Shown here piece by piece: positions 51,263 through 60,520 of a stretch of 64,000 nt of DNA. The translations under genes and the position numbers were made by a program. The DNA is taken from positions 1 through 64,000 of the forward strand of contig JAFSVD010000009.1 of the NCBI GenBank assembly GCA_017450275.1, written 5' to 3'. A model generated the notes under the pieces. The model saw nothing but the letters and a program-made list of their open reading frames with translations. It was not told where the DNA came from and did not search any database. The DNA is from Desulfovibrio sp. (lineage in GTDB: Bacteria; Desulfobacterota; Desulfovibrionia; Desulfovibrionales; Desulfovibrionaceae). How positions within the stretch are numbered: position 1 is the stretch's first letter; the number at the start of each line of letters is the position of its first letter.

Positions 51263-52110
51263 TGGACGTTGTACGAGCCAAAACAGCTGGTTTTTGCATG
51301 GGCGTGAGTTTGGCCTTAAAAAAACTCGATACCGCCCTTCGCAGCCAACACTATAAGCGCATCTATACCTTGGGACCTCTTATCCACAATCCCCAGGTGC
51401 TTGAATTCTACGAGCGCAAAGGCGTGGTTTTAGCCGATACCCATACCCAATTTGCACAAGGCGATTGCGTTGTGATTCGGGCACACGGCATCCCCCGACA
51501 AAACGAAGAGCATCTTCGCCAATCAGGCGTTCATGTCATCGACGCAACCTGTCCCAAGGTGAAAAAAGCCCAGCTCGCCATTGCCAAAGCCACAGCCAAA
51601 GGCCAGACCCTTTTGCTCTTTGGCGAAGCCGATCACCCCGAGGTGCGGGGTTTAATCTCCTACGCCGTCGGGGCATCCTGTGTGCTCGGCGACCCCAAGG
51701 CTCTGCCAGACCCAACCCTTGTTCTCTCTTCCGGCATTGTGCTCGCCTCCCAGACCACCCAAGAGCGCGCGGGCTTTTTGGCGCTGAAAACCGCCATGCA
51801 AGAACACTATCCCCATCTCCAGGTGCTTGAAACCATCTGCGATGCCACCAAGGAACGCCAGGATGAAGTGCGCGGCATTGCCAAGAAGGTCGACATCATG
51901 GTTGTGGTTGGGGGAAGATCCAGTGGCAATACCCGCCGACTCGCCGATGTCTCCTCCTCCTGCGGGGTGCCAACGCTTTTGGTCGAAACAGCCGATGAGT
52001 TGAAGGAAGAGGCATTTCAAGGTAAACACTGCGTGGGTTTGACAGCCGGCGCTTCCACCCCAAAACGGCTTATCGATGAAGCCGAAAATTTCCTCTTGGC
52101 ACTCACGTAA
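51262..52110 (+). CDS. ispH: 4-hydroxy-3-methylbut-2-enyl diphosphate reductase
   Basis: IspH carries out the last step of the MEP isoprenoid pathway, reducing HMBPP to IPP and DMAPP with a [4Fe-4S] cluster. The three cluster cysteines are visible: Cys12 (GFCMGV), Cys97 (DATCPKV) and Cys193 (ETICDAT). The IRAHGIP histidine and the TAGASTP loop are also present. At 282 residues it has the short single-domain form, without an S1 fusion. It is joined to cbiC by a one-base stop/start overlap. Confidence 0.95.
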   Translation: MDVVRAKTAGFCMGVSLALKKLDTALRSQHYKRIYTLGPLIHNPQVLEFYERKGVVLADTHTQFAQGDCVVIRAHGIPRQNEEHLRQSGVHVIDATCPKVKKAQLAIAKATAKGQTLLLFGEADHPEVRGLISYAVGASCVLGDPKALPDPTLVLSSGIVLASQTTQERAGFLALKTAMQEHYPHLQVLETICDATKERQDEVRGIAKKVDIMVVVGGRSSGNTRRLADVSSSCGVPTLLVETADELKEEAFQGKHCVGLTAGASTPKRLIDEAENFLLALT

Positions 52111-52250
52111 AAAGGGGTAAAAGAGGGTATTATTTTCCCGTTTTAGACATGGAGATTGACACGGCCATTTGTTGCATGGTATCAATCGCTACAAACAAAG
52201 GTGCTCTGCGTCTTTGGCAATGGACGTTCAACCACCATGTGGGTTTACCA

Positions 52251-53051
52251 ATGTTTAAAAAAAGTGAATTTACGAAAACGAGCTATAAAACAGCAGAAGT
52301 AATGAAGATACTCAATGTTACGTATTCAACGATAAAAAATTATGACAAGCAGGGAAAACTCCTTATAAAACGAACCGAGACAGGAAGACGCATCGTATTC
52401 AGAGAGGATTTGCTACAATATCTTGATTCTATTGGCTTACTGTACAATGACGATAAAGCAACAAGACGTGATGTGATTTATGCCAGAGTGTCAACAGACG
52501 AACAAAAGACCAACGGTGACTTAGACAGACAAGTGCTCTTTCTTTTTGAACATTGCAATGACCTTCACAATCCGCTTGTCATAAAAGAAGTTGGTTGTGC
52601 GTTAAACGATAGACGGGAGAAGATGCAGGCCTTACTCGATATGGTGGCAAAGGATGAAGTGAATAGAATTTTTGTCACCTATCGCGATAGATTAACACGA
52701 TTTGGATTCCATTATCTCGAAACCTTTTTTACAAGCCATAACGCTGAACTTATTATTGTAAACAACGAAGAAAAAGAAAGAGTTTTTCAAGAAGAATTAA
52801 CAAAAGATATTATAGCACTTGTTGCCTCACTGAGTAAAAAATACGACCAAAGAGAAGATACGCAAGGGAAATATATGGATCAAACCATAATGAAAGAAAT
52901 TTGTACTGCAATACAAGCCAAGGATACGCTGGAAAAAATTATAGATTACTTGAAGAATACAAAGTCAGATACAGTATCAAAAAATGCGATAATGAAAATC
53001 ATAGAAAGCCAAGAAAATCAAGACGAATACGTCAAGCATTTTTTCGAGTAG
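52251..53051 (+). mobile_element. Solo IS607-like serine recombinase (TnpA type)
   Basis: This 266-residue protein has an N-terminal MerR-like helix-turn-helix (KTAEVMKILNVTYSTIKNYDKQGKL), which is the IS607-family arrangement. A small serine-resolvase domain follows, with catalytic Ser81 in IYARVSTDEQ and the family pattern DRLTRFGFHYLE. A tail of about 65 residues follows the normal end (near LVASLSKKYDQRE), making it longer than the usual 190-220. The gene is markedly AT-rich compared with its neighbours, which indicates transfer. No tnpB or element ends are visible, so it is either a remnant or a stand-alone recombinase. The ATG at 52251 begins the fold, but its ribosome site is weak. Confidence 0.78.
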
Positions 53052-53235
53052 CATGAACTTCCTGCAGCAATCACAAACAACCTTCCTTGCGATGCTTGCT
53101 GCAAACAAACGACAAAAAGACGCCCACACCCCCTAAACAGGCTGTGCGAATCTGCGTTCCCATGAACGCCTCAAAGCGGCTCGTCGTCTACCCTGGTCGA
53201 TCGATTTTTTTTGTACGATGGCTTGCGGAGGAGAT

Positions 53236-54360
53236 ATGTCTCAAACTGCCATTACCAACATCCTGCTTGAAGCAGGCACCAACGAGCTTGAGATTGTTGA
53301 ATTTTATATTGATGAGGCATTGACAGAAGAAGATCTCGCTCGGGTCGAGGCCTTGGCTGTTATGGAAGGGCACGCGTCCGCTTTTGCCAACGAAGTTCCC
53401 ATCTCCCCCAAAGAGAATACCGGCTTTCTCTTCCAAAACGAGCAAAACACGAAGAAAACCTGCTACCGCGGCTACTACGGGGTCAATGTTGCCAAGGTGA
53501 CGGAAATCATCCGCATGCCAAGAGTGACAGAGCTGCCAGAACTCCAAAGCCCGAGTGTCAAGGGAGCCTTTAATCTGCGCAACCGCATTGTGCCCCTGGT
53601 CGATCTGGGGATGTGGCTTGGCAAACACCCAGCCGATGCCTACCAGGACACCAAGGCCATTGTGACCGAATTCAACAACGTGAACACCGCCTTTATGGTG
53701 ACTGGGGTCAACCGTATTCACCGCATAAGCTGGGAAGAGGTGGAACCGCCCAACGAATACGTATCAAGTGTGTCGAGCGATACCATTGTCGGTGTGGTCA
53801 AATTTGAAAATCGCATTGTCTTTCTGCTCGATTTAGAGAAAATCGTCACCAGCTTAAACCCCCGTCTTGCCCTTCGCCTTGGCGACCTTGGCGACGACTG
53901 GGATTCCTCCATGGGCTTTCGCGCTCTTATTGCCGACGACTCTCCGCTGATCAGAGGAATGCAGCGCGATCTTTTGGAAAAAGCCGGCTACCAGGTCAAG
54001 GTGACCACCAACGGCAAAGAGGCCTGGGAGTATCTGCTCGAATGCAAGAGAAAGGTGGAAGAAGAACACCGTCCCCTCTCGGACTTTGTCCAGGTTGTTG
54101 TCACTGACATCGAAATGCCGGTTATGGACGGGCTCAATCTCACCAATCGCATCAAGGGCGATCCCTTGTTGAAAAAGCTGCCTGTCTTGATTTTCTCCTC
54201 TCTTGTCACCGAAAAGCTGCGCCATCGCGGGGAAAGTGTCGGGGCAGACGGCCAAATCTCCAAACCCGAAGTGGGCTCACTCGCTCGGCGTGCGGCTGAT
54301 CTCATCCACGCCTACGCGGCGAAATACCCTGATCCGCCCGCCGAAGTGCATGAATCGTAA
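53236..54360 (+). CDS. cheV: Chemotaxis protein CheV
   Basis: CheV couples receptors to CheA and adds a phosphorylatable receiver domain. The 374-residue protein has a CheW-like domain with YYGVNVAKVTEIIRMPRV and GAFNLRNRIVPLVDLGMWLG. Before it lies an extra N-terminal segment of about 80 residues (YIDEALTEEDLARVEALAVMEG). The receiver domain starts near residue 235: acidic pair in LIADDSPLI, the phospho-acceptor Asp in VVTDIEMPVMDG, Ser in FSS and Lys in ISKPE. GGAGG lies just before the ATG at 53236; an ATG 18 bases earlier is less well placed. Confidence 0.94.
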   Translation: MSQTAITNILLEAGTNELEIVEFYIDEALTEEDLARVEALAVMEGHASAFANEVPISPKENTGFLFQNEQNTKKTCYRGYYGVNVAKVTEIIRMPRVTELPELQSPSVKGAFNLRNRIVPLVDLGMWLGKHPADAYQDTKAIVTEFNNVNTAFMVTGVNRIHRISWEEVEPPNEYVSSVSSDTIVGVVKFENRIVFLLDLEKIVTSLNPRLALRLGDLGDDWDSSMGFRALIADDSPLIRGMQRDLLEKAGYQVKVTTNGKEAWEYLLECKRKVEEEHRPLSDFVQVVVTDIEMPVMDGLNLTNRIKGDPLLKKLPVLIFSSLVTEKLRHRGESVGADGQISKPEVGSLARRAADLIHAYAAKYPDPPAEVHES

Positions 54361-54399
54361 GGGGCAAAAAGCGCATTCGTATGCGCTTTTTTTTTGCCC
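54361..54399 (+). terminator. Intrinsic terminator after cheV
   Basis: GCGCAT/ATGCGC with a TCGT loop, extended by GGGCAAAAA / TTTTTGCCC pairing, and a run of nine T. Confidence 0.9.
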
Positions 54400-54486
54400 A
54401 AAAAACACGCGCTCGTATGCAAATCGGAAGAGAATAGGCAAAGAGGGGATGCTCTAGAAAACGTTGTGCCCATTTCCAGAGTATAC

Positions 54487-54515
54487 TTGCAAAATAGATG
54501 GTCATGACGTAGCAT
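54487..54515 (+). promoter_or_regulatory. Sigma-70-like promoter of the coo leader
   Basis: TTGCAA and TAGCAT are separated by exactly 17 bases. Transcription would start near 54522, about 258 bases before cooM. Confidence 0.45.
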
Positions 54516-54582
54516 AGGTGCAAACCCTATCGAGTAGCGTTCACCGTTTGGCCATCGTTTGTGAACGCCCATTCTGCTTTTT

Positions 54583-54624
54583 CGGCCGTTTCCAGTTCTT
54601 TCCTGGAATCAGCCGATTTTTTTT
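54583..54624 (+). terminator. Terminator/attenuator hairpin in the coo leader
   Basis: TTCCAG/CTGGAA with a 7-base loop is extended, after 3-base internal loops, by CGGC/GCCG and followed by A and eight T. It lies between the promoter-like sequence and cooM, so readthrough would be needed for expression from that promoter. Confidence 0.65.
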
Positions 54625-54779
54625 GTACCCCCTTGCTTTCAACCATCCATCCAAGGAGGACAACGGAGGCATTTTGTCTTTGACTGGGTAAAAACGGGAG
54701 TTCTTTTTTGGGTTCGTGAGGTTGATGGTCTGCCTCTCCCGAATCTACAAAAAGCACTTCCACAAAATACGGGGCGTTT

Positions 54780-57700
54780 ATGACATCAATCTTGTCCTTT
54801 GCCGGCATCATGATGCTGTTCGGTACAGCCATCTTGCTGTTCGCCACGCTGCAAGCCGTGCGCAACCGGACTGACCCACGCCGCCTCATCGCGTGGGGCG
54901 CGGTACACGATGCCGGTATCGTCTGCATAGCCATCACCACCCAGACGGCCATGGGAATAACCGGTGGTTGGCTCTTTGTCTTCTTCCAAATCCTTGCCCG
55001 CCTGCTTGCGTGGACTGCGCTCGGAGCGCTCGAGCACCCGTTTGGCAGAAAATCCGTTGCTCAACTGCTTGGATGTGGCCGCGAGAAACCCCTTATGGGC
55101 GCGCTCTTTGCCCTTGGCATGCTTGCCGCTGTCGGGGGATCGCCCTTCCTCGTTCCCGAAGGCAGAGCCTTTGTCGTCAACGGTCTCTTTGATGCCTTTG
55201 GTGAAAACGCGCTTGGTTGTCTGATCCTCATGGCAGCTGCCACAACGGTTTTCATCTGGCTGCATGTTGACACCGTATGCAAAGTATGGCTCGAAAAGGG
55301 CAATGCCGATCACGCGCAAGAAGCCCCTGCCCAGCTTGCAAGCAACGCCCTGCCCATTGTCCTGGCCATCCTTGTTGCGGTCTTCGGGCTGTTCAGGAAT
55401 CCCATCACCACAGGGATCGGATCGTGGGCGAATTTTATGCCTGAACACGCTGCCGTAAACCCCGCGTGCGCCATCTTCTTTGTCGGCGCCTTTGTCGTGG
55501 GGGCGTGTTTCCTCGCCCGCCTGCAAGCGGCAAGCTATCTTGGGGTGGCAACGAGTGTTGTTGCCTTCATCGCCGTGCTCGCAGGGTCAGCCAAGCCCCT
55601 CTCCCAGCTCTTCCTCGTCATGATCACGGTGATCGGTTTGGTTGTCAGCGTCTACTCCCTTGGCTACATCAAGGAACGCAAAGGCTGGTACTGGTTCTTC
55701 CTCCTCTTAACCTTTGCATCCTTGTGCGGCATCGTGGCCTCGGAAGAAACCGGGAGCCTCTATGGCTATTGGGAGCTCATGACCTTTGCCTCCTATTTCC
55801 TGGTTGTCCACGAAGGCAAGCGCGCAGCCTTTGATGCGGGTCTCAAATACTACGTGATGTGTGCTGGCGGCGCCCTCTTCATGCTCCCGGCTCTCCACAT
55901 CATCACCCAATTTGTCGGCGACCCAACCGCTGTTGCCCAGGCTCCCTCTGTCTTCAAGTTCGCTGTTCTCTTCTTGCTTGTCGGTTTTGGTGTCAAAGCC
56001 GGCCTTGTGCCCTTCCACTCCTGGTTGCCAGACGCCCACCCGGCGGCTCCCTCCTCTGTGTCAGGTCCTCTCTCTGGTATTATCACCAAGATGGGCTTCT
56101 TTGGTTTGGTGAGCGTGATTCTGGTTGCTGCTGGCAATGCCACCGCAAGCCTTCAAGGCATAAACGGCATGAGCTGGTTTGGCACAGGCCTTTGCGCCAT
56201 GGGTGTGGCCACCCTGATCTACGGCGAAATCATGGCGCTCTTGCAGGATGACATCAAACGCATGCTGGCCTACTCCACCTTGGGGCAGATCGGTGAAATC
56301 GCCCTGGTGCTTGGCCTTGGAACCTGGCTCGCTACAACCGGCGCCCTGTGGCACATGCTCAACCATGCCATCATGAAAGACCTGCTCTTCTTGGGAGCCG
56401 GTGCCATGATCTTGCGCGCTGGAAGCCGTAAGCTGGCTGATTTGCGCGGCATTGGGCAGACCATGCCCTTCACAGCCTCCTGTATGGCTGTCGGCCTTGT
56501 GAGCATTATGGGATTGCCGCCCTTTGGCGCCTTCTACAGCAAACTGCTCATGATCCAGGCAGCGGTTGATTCCGGCCACCTTGGTCTGGCTGTTTTGATC
56601 TTTGTCGGCTCCTTAGTGGGTGCGATCTACTATACCCGGATTTTGAAGACCATTGTGTTTGTGAAGCGTCCGGCTTCCTTGCCACCGGTTGCCGAAGCCC
56701 CCTTCTCCTTGCGTCTTGCTATGGGGATTTTGGCGGTGCTTTCGCTGTTGATGGCGCTTGTTCCCCAGGTGCCCATGCAGCTCGTGGCTCCTGTTGCCAC
56801 CATGTGCTTTGGGCCTGCCTCTGTTGATGGAACCATTCTCGCCGCGATCAGCGTGCCGTGGCCTGTCTATGTGATCGTTCCTGTCTTTGGCGCTGTTTTG
56901 CCCGCCTTCTTTGCTGGCGACCGTGTCAAGGCTGGTCTCACCAGTGTCGGTGTTTTGCTCGCCACAGCTCTGCTTGTGCTGCTCTTTGGCCGCGACCTCG
57001 ACATGCTCTCCTTCTGCTTTGCCCTGCTTGTCCCGATCATTGGCGCTGTGAACATGACCTATGCCATCGGCTATATGTCTCATTCCCACACCCAATGGCG
57101 CTTCTTTGCCGCCTTTACCTGCATGTGCGGCGGTCTTGTCGGCATGGCATCAAGCCAGTATCTGTTGAGCTTCTTCTTGTTCTGGGAAATCATGAGCTCG
57201 TGGGCTCTCTATATGGCGCTTGCTCACGAAGGCGACAATCTCTCCCTGCGTGAAGCCTTCAAATACTTCATGTTCAACATGGCTGGCGCTGGATTCCTCT
57301 TTGTCGGCATCTGCGTGGTTGGACCTTTTGTCCCCTTCAACATCGATGTCTTAACCCAAGGCGCAACCCCCAACATCCAAAACGGTGCCTTCCTCGGCAT
57401 GGCGCTTTTGGCCATCGGCTTTATCATGAAGGCCGCGCAATTGCCCTTCCGTATCGATTGGCAGATGCACCCGGCTGTTGCCCCAACCCCTGTTTCCGGC
57501 TTCATCTCCTCGGTTCTTCTGAAAAGCGCCCTCGTTGGTTTGATTAAGCTCTTCATGCTCCTTGGCGGTGGCTTTATCCTGGCAGGTGTGCTTGGAACAA
57601 GCGAACGCGATGTCTTAAATGTCATTGTCATGTGGATCGGTGCCATCACCATCATCATGGCAGCGGTGAAGGCCATGATCACCAATGGCCTGAAGTTGAT

Positions 57701-58505
57701 GTTCATCTACTCAACCGTGAGTCAGCTCGGCTACATGGTTTTGGCCATTGGCGCAGGCACTGCTCTTGGCTATGCCGGTGGCATGCTCCACATCGTGAAC
57801 CACGTCTTCTTCAAAGACCTGCTCTTCTTGATCTGCGGTGCGGTGATGTTCACAACCCACAGAGAGACCTTGGAAGATCTGGGTGGTATTGGTCGCAGAA
57901 TGCCCTTTACGCTCTTGATGTTCGCCATTGCCGGTCTCTCCGTTGTTGGCGTTCCCCCGACAAGCGGCTTCTCCTCCAAGTGGTTGATCTACCATGCGCT
58001 TATGGAAGCAGGACAGCCCTTCTTGGCTCTGCTTTCGCTCGTTGGCAGTGTGTTGACCCTTGCCTATATCGCGAAGTTTATGCACGCGGCCTTCCTTGGG
58101 CAGCCGTCTTCCTCCTTGGACGATGTCCACGAAGCCCCCTTCATCATGCGCACAGCCATGGCCATTCTGGGCATCGGCTGCATTCTCACCGGTATCTTCC
58201 CCGGCCTTGCTCTTATGCCCATCAATGCCATCCTCGCCGAGTACGGGGCGAAGACCCTCGATGTTGGTATGAGCGGTATTTTGTCCGGCCCTGGAACCTG
58301 GAATGCGACCGGTATGTTCATCATGATGGCTATCGCCTTCTTTATCGGCCACAGATTCGTCGTCCGCTTTACGCACTTGCGTGAAATCGACATCTATACC
58401 TGCGGTGTGCCTGTGAGCCAGGCGACCTCCAGGATGGATCCGACCAGCATCTTTGGCTCCTTGAAGAATCTTACGCACGGCATCGCTTCCCGGGAGGTGC
58501 GGTAA
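54780..58505 (+). CDS. cooM: CO-induced-type hydrogenase membrane subunit CooM (two antiporter modules)
   Basis: CooM is the large membrane subunit of the coo-type energy-converting [NiFe] hydrogenase and is thought to move H+ or Na+. The 1241-residue protein contains two NuoL/MrpD-like modules in tandem (about 1-640 and 650-1241). Each keeps the key membrane residues: Glu in SLYGYWELMTF and Lys in GFGVKAGLVPFHSWLPDAHP in the first; Glu in FFLFWEIMSS and Lys in GFIMKAAQLPFRIDWQMHP in the second. This double form is the normal CooM architecture. It starts the eight-gene operon; its stop overlaps cooK (TAATG). Confidence 0.93.
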   Translation: MTSILSFAGIMMLFGTAILLFATLQAVRNRTDPRRLIAWGAVHDAGIVCIAITTQTAMGITGGWLFVFFQILARLLAWTALGALEHPFGRKSVAQLLGCGREKPLMGALFALGMLAAVGGSPFLVPEGRAFVVNGLFDAFGENALGCLILMAAATTVFIWLHVDTVCKVWLEKGNADHAQEAPAQLASNALPIVLAILVAVFGLFRNPITTGIGSWANFMPEHAAVNPACAIFFVGAFVVGACFLARLQAASYLGVATSVVAFIAVLAGSAKPLSQLFLVMITVIGLVVSVYSLGYIKERKGWYWFFLLLTFASLCGIVASEETGSLYGYWELMTFASYFLVVHEGKRAAFDAGLKYYVMCAGGALFMLPALHIITQFVGDPTAVAQAPSVFKFAVLFLLVGFGVKAGLVPFHSWLPDAHPAAPSSVSGPLSGIITKMGFFGLVSVILVAAGNATASLQGINGMSWFGTGLCAMGVATLIYGEIMALLQDDIKRMLAYSTLGQIGEIALVLGLGTWLATTGALWHMLNHAIMKDLLFLGAGAMILRAGSRKLADLRGIGQTMPFTASCMAVGLVSIMGLPPFGAFYSKLLMIQAAVDSGHLGLAVLIFVGSLVGAIYYTRILKTIVFVKRPASLPPVAEAPFSLRLAMGILAVLSLLMALVPQVPMQLVAPVATMCFGPASVDGTILAAISVPWPVYVIVPVFGAVLPAFFAGDRVKAGLTSVGVLLATALLVLLFGRDLDMLSFCFALLVPIIGAVNMTYAIGYMSHSHTQWRFFAAFTCMCGGLVGMASSQYLLSFFLFWEIMSSWALYMALAHEGDNLSLREAFKYFMFNMAGAGFLFVGICVVGPFVPFNIDVLTQGATPNIQNGAFLGMALLAIGFIMKAAQLPFRIDWQMHPAVAPTPVSGFISSVLLKSALVGLIKLFMLLGGGFILAGVLGTSERDVLNVIVMWIGAITIIMAAVKAMITNGLKLMFIYSTVSQLGYMVLAIGAGTALGYAGGMLHIVNHVFFKDLLFLICGAVMFTTHRETLEDLGGIGRRMPFTLLMFAIAGLSVVGVPPTSGFSSKWLIYHALMEAGQPFLALLSLVGSVLTLAYIAKFMHAAFLGQPSSSLDDVHEAPFIMRTAMAILGIGCILTGIFPGLALMPINAILAEYGAKTLDVGMSGILSGPGTWNATGMFIMMAIAFFIGHRFVVRFTHLREIDIYTCGVPVSQATSRMDPTSIFGSLKNLTHGIASREVR

Positions 58506-59473
58506 TGGATACGTTGCTGGGAATTCTCCACATGTGTATTTTTCCCGGGGGCATCTTTGCTCTTGTGATCGGCTTCTTTTTTAAAGGGCTCGACCGCAGG
58601 GTGGAAGCCCGCTTACAGCGGCGCGTAGGTCCCCCGCTCATTCAGCCCTGGCTCGATACGGCAAAACTCTTGACCAAGGAAACCTTGATCCCCAAAACAG
58701 CCTGCACCCAGGCCTTCTTGCTGGCACCGGTTGTCGGCTTTGCCGGTATGGCTGTGTGCGCGGCCTTCATCCCCGTGCCCGGGGTCTTTGACGGCCTCTC
58801 CAACATGGGCGACCTTCTGGTGCTCTTCTACCTTTTGCCCATTCCGGCCATTGCCATGATGATGGGTGGATCCGCCTCAAGCTCCCCCTTCGGCGCTGTG
58901 GGTTTTTCGCGTGAGATGATCATCATGCTCGCGTATGAGACCCCTCTGCTTATGATTCTGCTCTCTGTGGCTATGCTTGTTGGCAAGAGCATGAGCGGAG
59001 GCGACTGGGGTGCTGAATTTTCCTTGCTGAAGATCGTCGAATGGCAGCAGGTCAACGGATCTCTGGGATACAATCCTGTCATGATCCCGGCCTTCATCGC
59101 CTATCTGATCTTTTTGCCCGGCACCATGGGTGTTGCGCCCTTTGATATTCCTGAAGCAGAAACCGAAGTTGTCGAAGGACCCCTCCTTGAATACGGAGGA
59201 CCTCTCCTCGCCCTCTTCCACGTGGGTTCAGCCCTCAAGACCTTTGTTGTCCTTGGCTTGGGTGTGGCCATGTTCTTCCCGGGAACCATTGGCGATTTCT
59301 GGTTGGTGAACCTGATATGGTTTGTGGTTAAGTGTCTGGTTTTGATGCTCATTTCCCTGACTGTCGTGAAATCGGCAACAGGGCGCTATCGTATTGACCA
59401 GGCCTTCCGCTTCTTCATCTTGGTGCCCACCATGCTGGCGCTTTGCAGCCTTTTGCTCGTCTGGCTGATCTAA
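58505..59473 (+). CDS. cooK: Hydrogenase membrane subunit CooK (NuoH-like)
   Basis: CooK is the NuoH/EchB-like membrane subunit linking the hydrogenase module to the ion-moving module. The 322-residue protein has about eight helices, the VEARLQRRVGPPLIQPWLDTAKLLTKE loop after the first helix, GFSREMIIMLAYETPLLM, and the acidic loop PFDIPEAETEVVEGPLLEYGG typical of this family. It follows cooM by a one-base overlap and precedes cooL. Confidence 0.95.
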   Translation: MDTLLGILHMCIFPGGIFALVIGFFFKGLDRRVEARLQRRVGPPLIQPWLDTAKLLTKETLIPKTACTQAFLLAPVVGFAGMAVCAAFIPVPGVFDGLSNMGDLLVLFYLLPIPAIAMMMGGSASSSPFGAVGFSREMIIMLAYETPLLMILLSVAMLVGKSMSGGDWGAEFSLLKIVEWQQVNGSLGYNPVMIPAFIAYLIFLPGTMGVAPFDIPEAETEVVEGPLLEYGGPLLALFHVGSALKTFVVLGLGVAMFFPGTIGDFWLVNLIWFVVKCLVLMLISLTVVKSATGRYRIDQAFRFFILVPTMLALCSLLLVWLI

Positions 59474-59483
59474 GGAGGATTGC

Positions 59484-59933
59484 ATGGCTCTTGACGATTT
59501 GCTCAAAAAAAATTCCGTGCGTTCGCCATGGCTGTTTCGCATCAATGCCGGATCCTGCAATGGCTGCGATGTGGAACTCGCGACAACGGCTTTGATTCCC
59601 CGCTACGACGTTGAACGTCTGGGATGCCGGTATTGCGGCAGCCCCCGGCACGCCGACATTGTCCTGATCACAGGCCCTTTGACCACCCGCATCCGCGACC
59701 AGGTGCTTCGCGTGTGGAATGAAATTCCCGAGCCCAAGGTCACGGTGGCTGTTGGTATTTGCCCCATCTCAGGGGGCGTCTTCCGCGAAGGCTATTCCAT
59801 CGACGGCCCCCTCGACCGCTACATCCCGATCGATGTCAATGTTCCCGGCTGCCCACCAAGACCCCAGGCGATTTTGGAGGCTGTGGCGCTGGGATTAAAG
59901 ATTTGGAAGAAAAAACTGGGTCTGGAGGGCTAA
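59484..59933 (+). CDS. cooL: [NiFe]-hydrogenase small subunit CooL (NuoB-like)
   Basis: CooL carries the single [4Fe-4S] cluster next to the active site. The 149-residue protein is a NuoB-like minimal small subunit. The cluster cysteines are visible in INAGSCNGCDVE, ICPISGG and NVPGCPPRPQAIL. There is no twin-arginine signal, as expected for an enzyme facing the cytoplasm. AGGAGG precedes the ATG. cooX begins one base after the stop. Confidence 0.95.
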   Translation: MALDDLLKKNSVRSPWLFRINAGSCNGCDVELATTALIPRYDVERLGCRYCGSPRHADIVLITGPLTTRIRDQVLRVWNEIPEPKVTVAVGICPISGGVFREGYSIDGPLDRYIPIDVNVPGCPPRPQAILEAVALGLKIWKKKLGLEG

Positions 59934-59934
59934 T

Positions 59935-60483
59935 ATGGCAGGCTTTCTCAAAGTCTTATTTCGCAATCTCCTGGAAGGCCCAAGCACCGATCCGTTCCCC
60001 CTTGTTCCTGAAACCTTCACACCAGACCGCTTGCGGGGTCGGGTCGTGGTCGATGCGGATCTGTGCATGGGATGCGGCATCTGCAAGTACGTGTGCGTGG
60101 CCGGAGCCATCAACATCACCAAGCGCGAAGACAGCCATACCATCACCATTTGGCACAATGCCTGCTGCCGCTGTGCGGCCTGCCGGCAGTACTGCCCGAT
60201 GAAGGCCATCTCCCTTGTGCCAGATTGGCATTCCGCCCATCCTCAGGAAGAAAAGTACCATGTGCTGGAGCAGAAAACGATCCCCTACCAGCCGTGCGCT
60301 GTGTGCGGCAAGATGATGCGCACTGTTCCTTCCGCCACCCTTAAGAAACTCTACGTCAACAACCACGACGTGGATCTTGAGCATGTGCGTTCAATCTGCC
60401 CCTCGTGCCGCCAGCTCGAAGACGCCAGGCGTTCTGCTGGCCTTCCACCGGCCGCGCCAGAAGCGCCGGCTGTTGAGCAGTAG
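59935..60483 (+). CDS. cooX: Hydrogenase ferredoxin-like subunit CooX
   Basis: CooX is a NuoI/EchF-like subunit that passes electrons to CooL. The 182-residue protein has two [4Fe-4S] motifs (LCMGCGICKYVCVAG and CCRCAACRQYCPMKAI) in the first half. A CAVCGKMM with a later CPSC pair could form an extra metal site. The C-terminus is Pro/Ala-rich (PPAAPEAPAVEQ). It lies between cooL and cooU. Confidence 0.93.
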   Translation: MAGFLKVLFRNLLEGPSTDPFPLVPETFTPDRLRGRVVVDADLCMGCGICKYVCVAGAINITKREDSHTITIWHNACCRCAACRQYCPMKAISLVPDWHSAHPQEEKYHVLEQKTIPYQPCAVCGKMMRTVPSATLKKLYVNNHDVDLEHVRSICPSCRQLEDARRSAGLPPAAPEAPAVEQ

Positions 60484-60520
60484 AGTATTCACCCTCTTCA
60501 GATAGAAGAAAGGATAGCAT

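Larger units (their letters stand above)
54400..54779 (+). promoter_or_regulatory. Leader region of the coo hydrogenase operon
   Basis: I see no gene in this stretch. It holds a promoter-like sequence (54487-54515), a stem-loop (54537-54568, GCGTTCAC/GTGAACGC), an intrinsic-terminator-like hairpin with eight U (54583-54624), and then 155 bases up to cooM. The last part has an isolated AAGGAGG (54652-54658) followed by only a tiny TTG frame (54674-54691). The order fits an attenuated leader or a short leader RNA. Confidence 0.55.

Noticed and set aside
53052..53235. tnpB remnant after the IS607-like recombinase
   Set aside because: No frame in this stretch shows TnpB motifs or length; only short chance frames are present.
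54548..54562. Sigma-54-like sequence in the coo leader (TTGG...TTTGTG)
   Set aside because: The GG is followed after 10 bases by TG, not GC, so the essential -12 dinucleotide is missing.
54786..55526. 246-codon frame on the minus strand opposite cooM
   Set aside because: A shadow of the cooM coding frame; its Lys/Glu/Gly-rich translation has no family features.
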